A stretch of 64,000 nt of DNA from Betaproteobacteria bacterium (GCA_012026675.1 VEPA01000254.1:1-64000); one strand, 5' to 3'. Shown: positions 43,290 to 53,530, numbered from the stretch's first letter. Notes: generated by a model not told the origin, from the sequence alone. A program made the numbers and translations.

Positions 43290-44557
43290 GGCTTGCGAAC
43301 CGGCGCCGCCTGGGCCGGCGAAGCTGCGGGTGCAATGGCCGCATTGACCCGGCGCGCCGTGTTATCCAGCGCCTCCTTCGCGGGGCGATCAGTGGTCCAA
43401 ACAAAAGCGACTTCTTCACCCAGAAACTCATGAAGATGGTCGCGAACCGGCCCGTGCTTGGCCCGCGTGCCACCCTTGCGCGCCACCGAAAGGCGCTTTT
43501 CAGCGGCGTCAAGCAAGTTCTGCGGAAGCCCCGAGTCGCGCAGTCCCTTCAACGCCGCCGGAGTCATCGGCAGGTAACTGGTAGCCCGAACCCACTCGGC
43601 CTGTACCTCGGGACGCAACATGAAGGCGACGAAACGGGCCGCCAGTTTGTACTCCTCCTTCTTGTGCCCGGCCAGCACCCACAAGCCGGCGCCATCTGGC
43701 AAGACATCGGCCGGCTTGGCCTCATAGACATCGTCATAGTGCGGCAAGGCTGCAATGCCGACATCGATACCGGCGCGCTTGGCGTCGGCATACAACGATG
43801 ATTCACCGGTAAGCATGGCGCATTCGCCGCTGAGAAAGCGTCGATTACCTTCACGACCGGGCCCGGAATATTGAAAGTAGCGGCTCTTCTGCCAACTCGC
43901 CAGCAGCGCGAGATGCTTGACGTTGACCATGCCATTGACCTGCACCTGATCCGCCTTGCCCGCCTTGGCAACCACTGCCTCGCCTGCCTGCGACGACACG
44001 TTCTCGGAATGAATCCAGGCGAAGCGCGCCGTGGTCAGCGGACACTTGCCGCCGCTCTCGTAGATCTTGCCCGCCACCTTCTGCAATTCCCACCAGGTTT
44101 TTACCGGCAAGTCCGGGTCAAGCCCGGCCTTGCGCAAGGCGGCACGGTTGGTGAACAGGACCGGAAGGGAAAGGGCCATCGGCAATGCCTGGATACGCCC
44201 GCTGGCATCATCGACGGCATCGGCAATCTGAGGATAGAACCCAGCGGCATCCAACTTCTGTCCGGCATCGCGCATGACCTCGTGCAAGGCAAGAAAGCGC
44301 GGCCGGGTAGCGAAAAACTCCATGCTGTCGTCGGGATCGAGCAGGGCCAGCTGCGGCACTACGTGCTTGTTTTCCAGACCTCGCAAGTCCTGCAGGAGCA
44401 CCCTGCCCTTGCCCTTCTGCTCGTCGTTGAAGCGCAAGGCCAGCGTCGCCAGTGTGTCCAGCGCCTTGCCTTCAAGATCATGGCGCAGGCTGATGTCCTG
44501 GGCCAGGACCGGAATTCCCACACTGCATGCCAGCAAAGCCAACAAGATCTTCTTCAT
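43286..44557 (-). CDS. ABC transporter substrate-binding protein, glycerol-3-phosphate (UgpB)-like
   Basis: Signal peptide MKKILLALLACSVGIPVLAQ; family-1 SBP pattern (MFLTGESSLYADAKRAGIDVGIAALPHYDDV-type region); overlaps ugpQ. Confidence 0.8.
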   Translation of the reverse strand: MKKILLALLACSVGIPVLAQDISLRHDLEGKALDTLATLALRFNDEQKGKGRVLLQDLRGLENKHVVPQLALLDPDDSMEFFATRPRFLALHEVMRDAGQKLDAAGFYPQIADAVDDASGRIQALPMALSLPVLFTNRAALRKAGLDPDLPVKTWWELQKVAGKIYESGGKCPLTTARFAWIHSENVSSQAGEAVVAKAGKADQVQVNGMVNVKHLALLASWQKSRYFQYSGPGREGNRRFLSGECAMLTGESSLYADAKRAGIDVGIAALPHYDDVYEAKPADVLPDGAGLWVLAGHKKEEYKLAARFVAFMLRPEVQAEWVRATSYLPMTPAALKGLRDSGLPQNLLDAAEKRLSVARKGGTRAKHGPVRDHLHEFLGEEVAFVWTTDRPAKEALDNTARRVNAAIAPAASPAQAAPVRKP

Positions 44558-45046
44558 GCGTCCACCTCTCAACCATCCGAAGGGGGGAAGTTTATATGGG
44601 ATCGGCTTCGCTCTAGAAGCACAACCAGCAAGCAGCCATTTTGATAGAACCCAAACAATTGGCCATCCATCAGCCCGGACCGAAAACCCGGCAATTGACC
44701 GGATGATGAAATCCCCGGCACCTTCGTGGTCAATTTAACCAAATGAACAATGGCCGCCCCGGCCAAGCGATGGATGGCTGCGACCGGACAATCCTTTGTT
44801 TTGTCATTTTTGCTGCACACGCAACTATTGCCAACTCACCTGTTGATTGCCGTTTCGATCAAATTGTACGGTGCATGCAGATACCAAATATTGCACAGCA
44901 CAAACCCTGTGTGGCGCAGAGCTTGCTTTAAGTACCCGCAACCAGCATGCGCTCGGGGAGTTTAAAGAACACCTGCGATCGGTTGCTCGGGCAAGAGGTT
45001 CTTGTCGGCGTGAAAACAAATCATTCGGCAATCATCAAGTTTGGAA

Positions 45047-45060
45047 TTGATCTAAGTCAA
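45047..45060 (+). promoter_or_regulatory. FNR-type box TTGAT-CTAA-GTCAA upstream of the YCF48/RND/DUF1302/DUF1329 operon
   Basis: 9/10 consensus; TATACA at 45082-45087 gives a start site near 45094, about -41 from the box centre. Confidence 0.6.
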
Positions 45061-45185
45061 TAGGCTGAATGCAGTATCCAGTATACATTGTCGCGGCGTT
45101 CGTCAATAGCCGCTTCCAGGCAACGCACGGCAGAACCGGGGCCGAAAATTACAAGTGATATCCCGGAAGAGGAGATGTGGTTCAG

Positions 45186-46142
45186 ATGAAAGCTTTTCCG
45201 ACACTGGCTTTGTGCCTGGCGCTTGCCGGCTGCAACGTGGCGGCCAATCTCGATGCCGTTGCGACGGTGAAGAAGGCCACCATATTGCGTTCCGACCAGT
45301 TTCAATCCGTCGCCAGCAACGGCAAGCTCCTGGTCGGCGTCGGCAGCAACGGTGTCGTCGTAAGCTCGGACAACGAAGGCGCGACATGGAAGCGTACCGT
45401 GCTGCCGGGAGTCAGCTCCCTGATCGGCCTTGCCGTGTGCCCCGACGGCTCATGGGCGGCGCTGGACTTCTACCGCAAAGTCTGGATCGCCGATCCGGCG
45501 GCAACTAAATGGGATGTCAGGGAACTGACTACCAAGGCCAATCCGCTGGCCATCACCTGCGACTCCAAGGGGCAATACTGGGTGGTCGGCAGCCGAACGA
45601 CATTGATGTCCAGCGTCGACAAGGGGGCGAACTGGAAATCGCAGGACTTCGGCGAAGACGCCATCCTGATGTCGATCCAGTTCCTCAATGCCGAGAATGC
45701 CATCATTACCGGTGAATTCGGCATCCTGTTGACGACGAAGGATGGCGGTAGCAGCTGGCAGCAGGGCAAGAAGATCCCGAACGACTTTTTTCCGCATGCG
45801 GCCTTGTTTACGGATACCCGCACCGGATGGGTCTCGGGTCTGGCGGGAGTCATCCTGCACACCACTGACGGAGGCAACAACTGGGTCAAGCAGCCCGGTG
45901 GCGTGGGGGCGCCGATGTATTCCCTGGTGCAACACAAGGGCGAAATGTATGCCATGGGCATCAATGGCCTCGTGCTCAAACTGACGGCAGGGGAATGGAC
46001 TCTGATCGAGGCACGTAAGGCACCTTACCTGCGTTCTGCACTCTCGCTCGGCGACAAGGGAATGCTTATCGCCGGCGGCGCCGGAACGCTGCAGTTGTAT
46101 TCGCCCGGGGCACAGACTTCCGCCCCTGCAGCCAACAAATAA
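45186..46142 (+). CDS. YCF48-related beta-propeller lipoprotein
   Basis: Lipobox MKAFPTLALCLALAGCN; repeats such as VVSSDNEGATWKRT, LLTTKDGGSSWQQGK, ILHTTDGGNNWVKQ. Confidence 0.85.
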   Translation: MKAFPTLALCLALAGCNVAANLDAVATVKKATILRSDQFQSVASNGKLLVGVGSNGVVVSSDNEGATWKRTVLPGVSSLIGLAVCPDGSWAALDFYRKVWIADPAATKWDVRELTTKANPLAITCDSKGQYWVVGSRTTLMSSVDKGANWKSQDFGEDAILMSIQFLNAENAIITGEFGILLTTKDGGSSWQQGKKIPNDFFPHAALFTDTRTGWVSGLAGVILHTTDGGNNWVKQPGGVGAPMYSLVQHKGEMYAMGINGLVLKLTAGEWTLIEARKAPYLRSALSLGDKGMLIAGGAGTLQLYSPGAQTSAPAANK

Positions 46143-46154
46143 CAAGGGCCCGAG

Positions 46155-48554
46155 ATGAAACACAAGATTACCCACGCGCTGCACCAGGTCGAAAACCTGA
46201 TCTTCGCCGCGCCCAAGGCGATCCTCGGAGCCATTCTGCTGGTCACTGTTTTTTTTGCGCTGCAGATCCCGGGGCTGAAGATCTTCTCCGAGTTTGCCGA
46301 CCTGCTGCCGCAGAAACATCCCTACATCAAACTGCATAACGAAATCCGCGATACCTTCGGTGGGGCAAGCCAAATCGTCGTGTCGGTCGAGGTGGAAAAC
46401 GGGACGATCTTTACCAACAAGACTCTGGGGATCATCCACAAGCTGACCCAGGACGTCGACAGCCTGCCCGGCGTCAACCACAACCTGGTGTCGAGTCTCA
46501 CCCACCGCACGGCGCGCAAGGTCTGGCTGACCGAGACCGGGGAACTGAACTCCGTCGCCTATTACGAGGCATCGAAGACGAACCTCAGCGAAGAGGAGCT
46601 GGACCAGCTGAAGAAATCCGTGATGGCCAACCCGCGGGTATACGGGTTGTTGGTCTCGCCCGACCTGAAGGCGGCGCTGATCAAGGCGCAGTTGAATGAG
46701 GGCGACATCGATTACGACAAGACTTTCCAGGAACTGCAGAAGGTTCGCGCGCAGGCGGCAAGCCCTGGCGTCCGCATCTATGCCACCGGCCAGCCGGTGC
46801 TGATTGGCTGGGTCTACACCTATCTGCCGCAGATCCTCCAGATATTCCTCTACACGATTGCACTGATGGTGTTGCTGCTGGTGATCCACTTCCGCTGCTT
46901 CTATGGTGTATTCCTGCCGCTGCTTGGCATTGCGCTGTCATCGATCTGGGGCTTGGGCTTCATCTCGCTACTCAAGTGGAACCTCGATCCGCTGAATCTG
47001 GTGATTCCCTTCCTCATCGCGGCGCGCGCGATGTCCCACAGCATCCAGCTGGTGGAGCGCTATTACGGCGAACTTGCCATCACCCTCGATTCGAAGCAGG
47101 CGGCGCGAAATGCCTTCGATGACCTCTTTCGTCCCGGCTCCCTGGCCATCGTGGTCGATGCGGTCGGCATTCTGGTGATCGCTTTGGGAGCCGCGCCAAT
47201 CAACATCAAGCTTGGCTACTACGCAGGCTTCTGGGCCTTTTCCGTGATCTTTACGGTGTTGCTGGTGGTGCCCTTGCTGCTCCTGCTGCTTCCCCAGCCC
47301 AAGCAGACCACAAACAAATTCGGAATTCTTCGCGATCAGATCGTAAGCGCGATCAGCGTGGCCGGCCAACGTTCCGGAGCCATGGCGATACTCGGTGTCT
47401 TTGCCGTTCTCATGGCCGCCGGCAGCATCTTCGCCGTCAAGGTCAAGATTGGCGAAGCCGAACCGGGCTCGCCACTGCTCTATCCGAAGCACGACTATAA
47501 CGTCTCGTCCAAGGCCATCAACGAACGCTTCCCGGGTTCGGAGGAACTCTACATCGTCGCCCGTACGGCCGACAAGGGCGGACTGAAGCGCCCTGAAGTC
47601 CTGCACGCCATGGAAGCCTTCCAGAATCACATGCTCTACGACCCGGCACTGGGCGGCGTCAAATCCCTGCCGACCCTGATCAGCAATGTCAATGGCTTGA
47701 CCCACAACGTCGAGCCGCGCTGGTTTCAGATTCCCGACTCGGCGGCGGAAGTCGGTGGCCTGATGTTTGCCTACATGGCCGGCAGCCCGATTCCGGGAGC
47801 GCTCAACGAATTCCTCAATTCCGACGGCACCGACGCCAACATGGTGTTCTTCTACAAGGATCATCAGGCGGAGACCATCCAGCGTGCCGTTGCCCTGGCC
47901 AGGGAAGGCATTGCCAAGGTCCAGGAACGGGGCGTCAAGGACTTCCAGATTCTCCTCGGCGGGGGCGTCATCGGCGTGAACGCCGCCATCAACGATGCCG
48001 TTTTCGACGACAACCGGCTCGTCGTACCGCTGGTGCTGTTCCTCAGTTTCCTCTTCGTCATGGCCTTCTACGGCTCGCTGCATGCCGGCTGGCTGATGGT
48101 GCTGCCGATGATCTTCGCCACCATCCTGACCTATGCCTACATGGGCATCAACAACATCAGCGTGAACATCAATACCGTACCGGTGATCGCCGTCGGCATC
48201 GGCGTCGGCATCGACTATGCGATCTACATCATGAACCGCATCCGCGAGGAGATGGCAGCCCTGCGCGACTTGTCCGCGGCAGTAATCAAGGCACTCGCCA
48301 CCACCGGATTCGCGGTTACCTTCACGGCGGCGACGCTGGTCGCCGGGATCATCATGTGGGTGTTTCTTTCCGACCTCCGCTTCCAGTCCGATTCGGCCCT
48401 GCTGCTAAGCATCATGCTGGTCCTGAACGCGGTTGCAGCGCTGCTGCTGATGCCAGCGTGGGTGATGATTTTCAAGCCGCGCTTCATCACGAATGCCTAT
48501 CTGGATGAAGACGGGGTGCTGCAAGTGGGGCAGCCAGCAGCCGCTGTCGCATAA
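46155..48554 (+). CDS. RND/MMPL-family transporter
   Basis: 799 aa; large periplasmic loops between TM blocks; GIGVGIDYAIYIMNRIREEM near C-terminal TM block. Confidence 0.92.
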   Translation: MKHKITHALHQVENLIFAAPKAILGAILLVTVFFALQIPGLKIFSEFADLLPQKHPYIKLHNEIRDTFGGASQIVVSVEVENGTIFTNKTLGIIHKLTQDVDSLPGVNHNLVSSLTHRTARKVWLTETGELNSVAYYEASKTNLSEEELDQLKKSVMANPRVYGLLVSPDLKAALIKAQLNEGDIDYDKTFQELQKVRAQAASPGVRIYATGQPVLIGWVYTYLPQILQIFLYTIALMVLLLVIHFRCFYGVFLPLLGIALSSIWGLGFISLLKWNLDPLNLVIPFLIAARAMSHSIQLVERYYGELAITLDSKQAARNAFDDLFRPGSLAIVVDAVGILVIALGAAPINIKLGYYAGFWAFSVIFTVLLVVPLLLLLLPQPKQTTNKFGILRDQIVSAISVAGQRSGAMAILGVFAVLMAAGSIFAVKVKIGEAEPGSPLLYPKHDYNVSSKAINERFPGSEELYIVARTADKGGLKRPEVLHAMEAFQNHMLYDPALGGVKSLPTLISNVNGLTHNVEPRWFQIPDSAAEVGGLMFAYMAGSPIPGALNEFLNSDGTDANMVFFYKDHQAETIQRAVALAREGIAKVQERGVKDFQILLGGGVIGVNAAINDAVFDDNRLVVPLVLFLSFLFVMAFYGSLHAGWLMVLPMIFATILTYAYMGINNISVNINTVPVIAVGIGVGIDYAIYIMNRIREEMAALRDLSAAVIKALATTGFAVTFTAATLVAGIIMWVFLSDLRFQSDSALLLSIMLVLNAVAALLLMPAWVMIFKPRFITNAYLDEDGVLQVGQPAAAVA

Positions 48555-48794
48555 ACGCAACGACTGATTTGATTGATTGCAATCTACCGTTGGCCGGGTA
48601 GGTAATTGGCAGTTACTGGAGTATGGTCTTTTGAGATTTATCGGGGTGTTCCGCCCGAGTTTCAACCGGAATGCAAATTAGCAAAGCGTAGCGAGTGGAG
48701 GGTATCGGACGGAAGGTCTTGTCCGCCGATTACCAAGTGGCAGGCAACGAGGCGAAGGGTGTTGCCCAAGTCCAATAAAACGAGGAGCGAGACG

Positions 48795-50912
48795 ATGCAG
48801 AAGCACCATACATTCAAGTTGAAGCCGCTAGCCGCCGCGACAGGCGCGGCGCTGATGGTCGGTTTTGGCGCAGGCGCGGTGCGCGCCGCGGACAACCTGC
48901 CCGACCTGGGCAGCTCGGGCGGGCAACCGTGGCGGGTCGACACCTTCTACGAAAACGACACCCACTACCGGGATGACACAGGGCTGTCGAAATTCCGCAA
49001 CACCGTCCAGATCGAGGCCGACAAGGATTTGGGGGGCAACAGCACCTTCTCCAGCATCAAGTTCCGCTCCAAACTGCGCGGCACCTACGATGGCGTGTAT
49101 TCAATGAACTCGGACAAGTACGGCAAGGATGCCGGCGGACCGATCAGGCTGGAGAATGGCCGCCCGGGTGTCGATTACGGGCCTAACATCGGGGCGCCTC
49201 CAGGAGTGCCCTTCCTGCAGGGTACCGCACCTGTTGCCCATGGCAGCGGCCCCATCAACTATACCAATGCAACTGGCTTGCTGACCGGTGCATATATGGC
49301 GGCTGGCGTGCCCGCCGGACCGGCGGCAGGGCTGGCGGCAACCAACAACTTTGCTGACGCCTATCCCACCAATCCGAACAACGGCATGATCGTTCTCGGC
49401 AAGTACCTGCACAACACGAACGGCGGCGTCGCCTTCGGCGTGCCGCAGGCGCCTTGCGATTACGACAAGCGAGGCTGCATCAAGGATTACATGGATGCCA
49501 ACTCGCACGAACTCGCATCGCCGGAATTCAATGATCGCCTCGACTTCATCCGCGAGGCCTTTTTCGTCGCCAAGATGCCGGCGGGCGAGGGGCGCAGCTG
49601 GAACTTCCAGCTGGGCAAGCAACAGGTGGTCTGGGGTCGTACCGACCTGTTCCGCGTGCTCGACGTAATCAACCCGGTCGATTATTCGCGCAACAACATC
49701 TACGACGAATTGCAGGACATCCGCATTCCGATGTGGATTTTCACCGCCGAATACCGCATGGGCGCGACGAACACCTTCGACGACACCAACATCCAGCTGG
49801 TCTGGAATTTCGACAAATTCCGCCCCAACAACCTCGGCCAGGGCGGCACGCCGAACCAGATTCTCGGCGCCGGCGACTTCTTCCGCGGCATGAAGAATCT
49901 ATGGGACAACGGCGGCACGGTGGCGAACTTTGCCGGCGCGGACCCGACTGGCGGCATTGCCACCAACTTCGGCGCCCATCAGATCGGCATCCGCAAGGCG
50001 CACATGCCCGAGTGGTCGCTTGAAAATACCCAGGTCGGCATCAAATGGGAAGGCGTCTACCAAGGCACCGGATTTTCTCTGAATGCGCTGACCTATCGCT
50101 CCCAACTACCGTCCCTGCGCAATCTGTACTCCAAGGGCGTCACCAACGTCAACCCGTTTACGTCGGGAGGTCCATTCGTCCTGGCGCCGGGCCAGACCAC
50201 GGCCACCTATCCCTACAACATCGCCTTTGACATCTACTTCCCCCGGATCAACCTGGTCGGTGGCTCGATGGACATGCAGCTCGATTCGATCAAGTCCAGC
50301 CTTCGTGTCGAAACCGCGTTGACGAAGGGCGAGGAGTTTGCCAACACCGCGAAACCCGAGTTGTATTCGGAGTCGAAGGTCTGGCGCTACGTCATCGGCC
50401 TCGATCGACCGACCTTCATTCCCTTCCTCAACGAGAACCGGGCCTTCCTGCTCTCGGCCCAGTTGTTCGGTCAGCACCTGCTCGATCACGAGGAACATCG
50501 CGGACCCTGGGGCAAGTACGGCATGCCTGACTGGGAGCACAACCACATCGGTACCTTCCTGATCAAGGGCTGGTACATGAATGATCGCGTCAGCCCGCAG
50601 ATAATCATGGCGCGCGACTTCCAGGCTCACTCTTATGTTGTCGCACCGTCGGTGGAATGGCTGTATTCCGACAACCTGAAACTCACCTTTGGCGCCAACG
50701 TCAAGGGCGGCGACGGCGCCCGGAGCTGGAACGACGCCCGTGACGGCAATCCGTTCCCGCCCTACTCCGGGGCTCAAGGAGGACGCAACCCCATGGAGCA
50801 AGGCATGGTTGGCCTGACCGGCTACGAGCCCCTCGGTCGCTTCCGCGCCGGCCCGATCGGCATGGCGAACAAGGAGGACGAAGTTTCCATCACCGTCCGC
50901 TACAAGTTCTGA
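48795..50912 (+). CDS. DUF1302 domain-containing outer-membrane protein
   Basis: Signal peptide; LGKQQVVWGRTDLFRVLDVINPVDYSRNNIYDELQDIRIPMWIFTAEYRMG; C-terminal ...DEVSITVRYKF. Confidence 0.9.
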   Translation: MQKHHTFKLKPLAAATGAALMVGFGAGAVRAADNLPDLGSSGGQPWRVDTFYENDTHYRDDTGLSKFRNTVQIEADKDLGGNSTFSSIKFRSKLRGTYDGVYSMNSDKYGKDAGGPIRLENGRPGVDYGPNIGAPPGVPFLQGTAPVAHGSGPINYTNATGLLTGAYMAAGVPAGPAAGLAATNNFADAYPTNPNNGMIVLGKYLHNTNGGVAFGVPQAPCDYDKRGCIKDYMDANSHELASPEFNDRLDFIREAFFVAKMPAGEGRSWNFQLGKQQVVWGRTDLFRVLDVINPVDYSRNNIYDELQDIRIPMWIFTAEYRMGATNTFDDTNIQLVWNFDKFRPNNLGQGGTPNQILGAGDFFRGMKNLWDNGGTVANFAGADPTGGIATNFGAHQIGIRKAHMPEWSLENTQVGIKWEGVYQGTGFSLNALTYRSQLPSLRNLYSKGVTNVNPFTSGGPFVLAPGQTTATYPYNIAFDIYFPRINLVGGSMDMQLDSIKSSLRVETALTKGEEFANTAKPELYSESKVWRYVIGLDRPTFIPFLNENRAFLLSAQLFGQHLLDHEEHRGPWGKYGMPDWEHNHIGTFLIKGWYMNDRVSPQIIMARDFQAHSYVVAPSVEWLYSDNLKLTFGANVKGGDGARSWNDARDGNPFPPYSGAQGGRNPMEQGMVGLTGYEPLGRFRAGPIGMANKEDEVSITVRYKF

Positions 50913-50989
50913 GTTCCATAGAAACAGACGCGCATCCCGGTCCCGTGCCGGGACGTGCTTCCCGATGATTGACCAAAGGATCTGCCAAC

Positions 50990-52306
50990 ATGAAAAAAAC
51001 CGTCTTCAAACTATCTATCCTCGCAGCAGCCGTACTCTCCGCCGGTTTGGCCGCCGCCGCCACGCCGGACGAGATCATCGACAACTCCTTCTATCCCTAC
51101 AAGAAGGGCTTCCCCAGCCATGCCTTCGTCAAGCCGGGCGTGGTGATCAACAAGAGTAACGTCGACCAAGCGAAGGATGTGCTCGACCCGGCGATGTACC
51201 AGGTCATCAAGAACGGCGACTATGAAATCACCGTCGGTGCCACGACCTCGTTCGATCTGCACAAGAACTACGTCGACCAGACCCGCGCCGGCCTCGGCAA
51301 GGTCAAGCTCGGCGAGAAGAATGGCGAGATCGTCGGTTATGTCGCCGGGCGCGCCTTCCCCGAGGAGCCGGACTTGAAGGACCCGCGCGCCGGCGAGAAA
51401 CTCGCGTGGAACTACAAGTACGGCATCAACTGGGGCGATTCGGCGATGATCTCCCCCTTCTACTGGAAGTACCGCAAGGTGGAGACCGGCAAGATCGAAA
51501 CGGTCAACAAGTTCGGCTTCCACTTCCTCAACTACAAGCACCGCGTGGTCATTCCGCCCGTTCCGGACATTACTCCGAACCCGTCGAATCTCTTCCGCGG
51601 CATCTACATGAAGGTCTATGAGCCGCTGGACATCAAGGACACCCAGTTGCTGATCCACCGCTACGATGACGACCTGAAGCAGGACGATGCCAACCTCTAT
51701 CTCGGCTTCCAGCGCCGCGTGCGCCGCCTCGCCACCGGCCAGGTCACCGACTCCTTCCTCGGCAGCGACCTGATGATCGAGGACTTCGAGGGCTACAACG
51801 GCCGCGTCAGCGACATGAAGTGGACCTTCAAGGGCACGGGGACCATCCTCATGGCCTACTACAACCACAACGACCAGAAGCAGCTCTCTACCGAATTCAA
51901 GGAAAAGGACGGCTACCAGTACGTCGAATTCGGTGGCAAGGGCGGCTGCTACCCGCTGGTCACTTGGCAGTTGCGGCAGGTCTATATCCTCGAATCGACC
52001 CCGACCGATCCGAACCACCCGATCAGCAAACGCATCCAGTACATGGACAAGCAGGCGGCGACGCTGAGCCGGACGCTGATATACGACCGCAAGGGCGAAC
52101 TGTGGAAGAACTTCATCATCGGCAAGTCGCATCCGGATCATCACCTGCCGGTCAACAAGGGCAGCGGCATCTCCATTGACGACGCCTTCAGCATGGTCGA
52201 CCAGCAGTCCAAGCACTGCACCACCGGCCAGTTCCGCGGCGAAGTCAGCAAGGAAGCCAGCCCGCCCAGCATGTTTACCGTGCAACACATGCGTGGCGCC
52301 AACTAG
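50990..52306 (+). CDS. DUF1329 domain-containing periplasmic protein
   Basis: Signal peptide MKKTVFKLSILAAAVLSAGLAAAA; YLGFQRRVRRLATGQVTDSFLGSDLMIEDFEGYNGRVSDMKWTFKG. Confidence 0.9.
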   Translation: MKKTVFKLSILAAAVLSAGLAAAATPDEIIDNSFYPYKKGFPSHAFVKPGVVINKSNVDQAKDVLDPAMYQVIKNGDYEITVGATTSFDLHKNYVDQTRAGLGKVKLGEKNGEIVGYVAGRAFPEEPDLKDPRAGEKLAWNYKYGINWGDSAMISPFYWKYRKVETGKIETVNKFGFHFLNYKHRVVIPPVPDITPNPSNLFRGIYMKVYEPLDIKDTQLLIHRYDDDLKQDDANLYLGFQRRVRRLATGQVTDSFLGSDLMIEDFEGYNGRVSDMKWTFKGTGTILMAYYNHNDQKQLSTEFKEKDGYQYVEFGGKGGCYPLVTWQLRQVYILESTPTDPNHPISKRIQYMDKQAATLSRTLIYDRKGELWKNFIIGKSHPDHHLPVNKGSGISIDDAFSMVDQQSKHCTTGQFRGEVSKEASPPSMFTVQHMRGAN

Positions 52307-52423
52307 GCGAACGCGTCTTGTTGGGAAGTTAAAGGAGAAGGGGCGCATGCCCCTTCTCCTTTTTCAAGCGGCCGAGGCCTGGAACCCGCCATGCCCGAAC
52401 CGCTCAGGACGGAAAGCAGCGCC

Positions 52424-53344
52424 TTATCGAAAACGGTTTGGCCGTTGCGGTTCCACGAAACGGTTTGCCCGCGGCGGCTCCCCGAAGAATTCCTTCAGCA
52501 TGAACGCCTCGAGGCCTTCGTTGTCTTCGACGCGCGCCGACAGGACCACCGTACGGTCAAGTCGCTGCGACTCCCAGTTGAAATTGCCTTTGTAATATTT
52601 GCGAATCAGCTCGATCATCCTGCGCACGATGGCAATTTCGATACTGCTGTTGGTTCCGATTTCGACCTGAATGTATTCGCGCCGGGAATTGCTCGAATCC
52701 GTGGTCCAGCCGCGGAAGGTGAAGGCCGCACTGCGCGATTCGATGCTTACGATCTGGAAGATTCCGCTGGTGCCGACCATCAGATTGCGTTTGACGTTGG
52801 CCATCCGAATTTCATCCTCGGACGGCTCGCGCTCGGAAGCCGGTGCCGGAGCTGCAGCCTGATCCCCGCCGGAAAGCCCCTCGGCCGCCCGGCGGCGCGC
52901 TCTTTGTGCGTCGACGAAGGACTGCATGTCCGTCGGTGCGGCGGGTACCGGCGACGGTGGAACCGCCGGCATCACCGGCTCCACCGGTCTGGCAAGTTTG
53001 GTCTCCTGCGGCTTGTTCAGCGCAATGACAGGAGCCGCCGGAGCCTTGGGGCGGCGGGCCGCAGCAGGTTCCTGCGGAGCCGACAAAATGGTAGCCGGAG
53101 GCCTTTGCGCAGCCTCTGGCGATGCAGGCGGGCGCAAATTCACGACCAGTGAATTGCGTGTGGTTTCGGATGGCTCGCCGCTGCCCACGCGCTGCTGGGG
53201 AACGACGAACAACACCAGTGCATGCACGACAAGCGATCCGATAAAGGCATACAGCGTACTGCGGCGCACGCGCCAATGCAGGTAAGGATCATGCGGAGGC
53301 GGTTCTTCCCAGGCGAATTTCTTCTGGCTGATTTTCGAGTCCAT
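52424..53344 (-). CDS. Membrane-anchored Pro/Ala-rich TonB-like protein of unknown function
   Basis: N-terminal WRVRRSTLYAFIGSLVVHALVLFVV anchor, Pro/Ala-rich linker, folded C-terminal domain. Confidence 0.7.
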   Translation of the reverse strand: MDSKISQKKFAWEEPPPHDPYLHWRVRRSTLYAFIGSLVVHALVLFVVPQQRVGSGEPSETTRNSLVVNLRPPASPEAAQRPPATILSAPQEPAAARRPKAPAAPVIALNKPQETKLARPVEPVMPAVPPSPVPAAPTDMQSFVDAQRARRRAAEGLSGGDQAAAPAPASEREPSEDEIRMANVKRNLMVGTSGIFQIVSIESRSAAFTFRGWTTDSSNSRREYIQVEIGTNSSIEIAIVRRMIELIRKYYKGNFNWESQRLDRTVVLSARVEDNEGLEAFMLKEFFGEPPRANRFVEPQRPNRFR

Positions 53345-53530
53345 CGTCACGACGTCACGTCGTCAGTCGGCGCCGACGGCACGGCAAGTGCGGGCGATTC
53401 GGTATGTGCGGGAACACAAAACGAGAGTCCGGATTCGGCACTGGAGGGAAATTTGTGGAAAGGAATGCACCGCCAAGCCAGAATGCAAAAAGCAGTTAGT
53501 GATCAATTCACTAACTGCCCTGTCGTTTTA

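Noticed and set aside
45450-46889. 479-aa minus-strand ORF
   Set aside because: Antisense to the YCF48 and RND genes; low-complexity His/Gln/Arg-rich translation.
48573-48586. TTGAT-TGCA-ATCTA as another FNR box before DUF1302
   Set aside because: One mismatch, but no -10 element at class II distance.
51011-52348. 445-aa minus-strand ORF
   Set aside because: Antisense to DUF1329 over its whole length.
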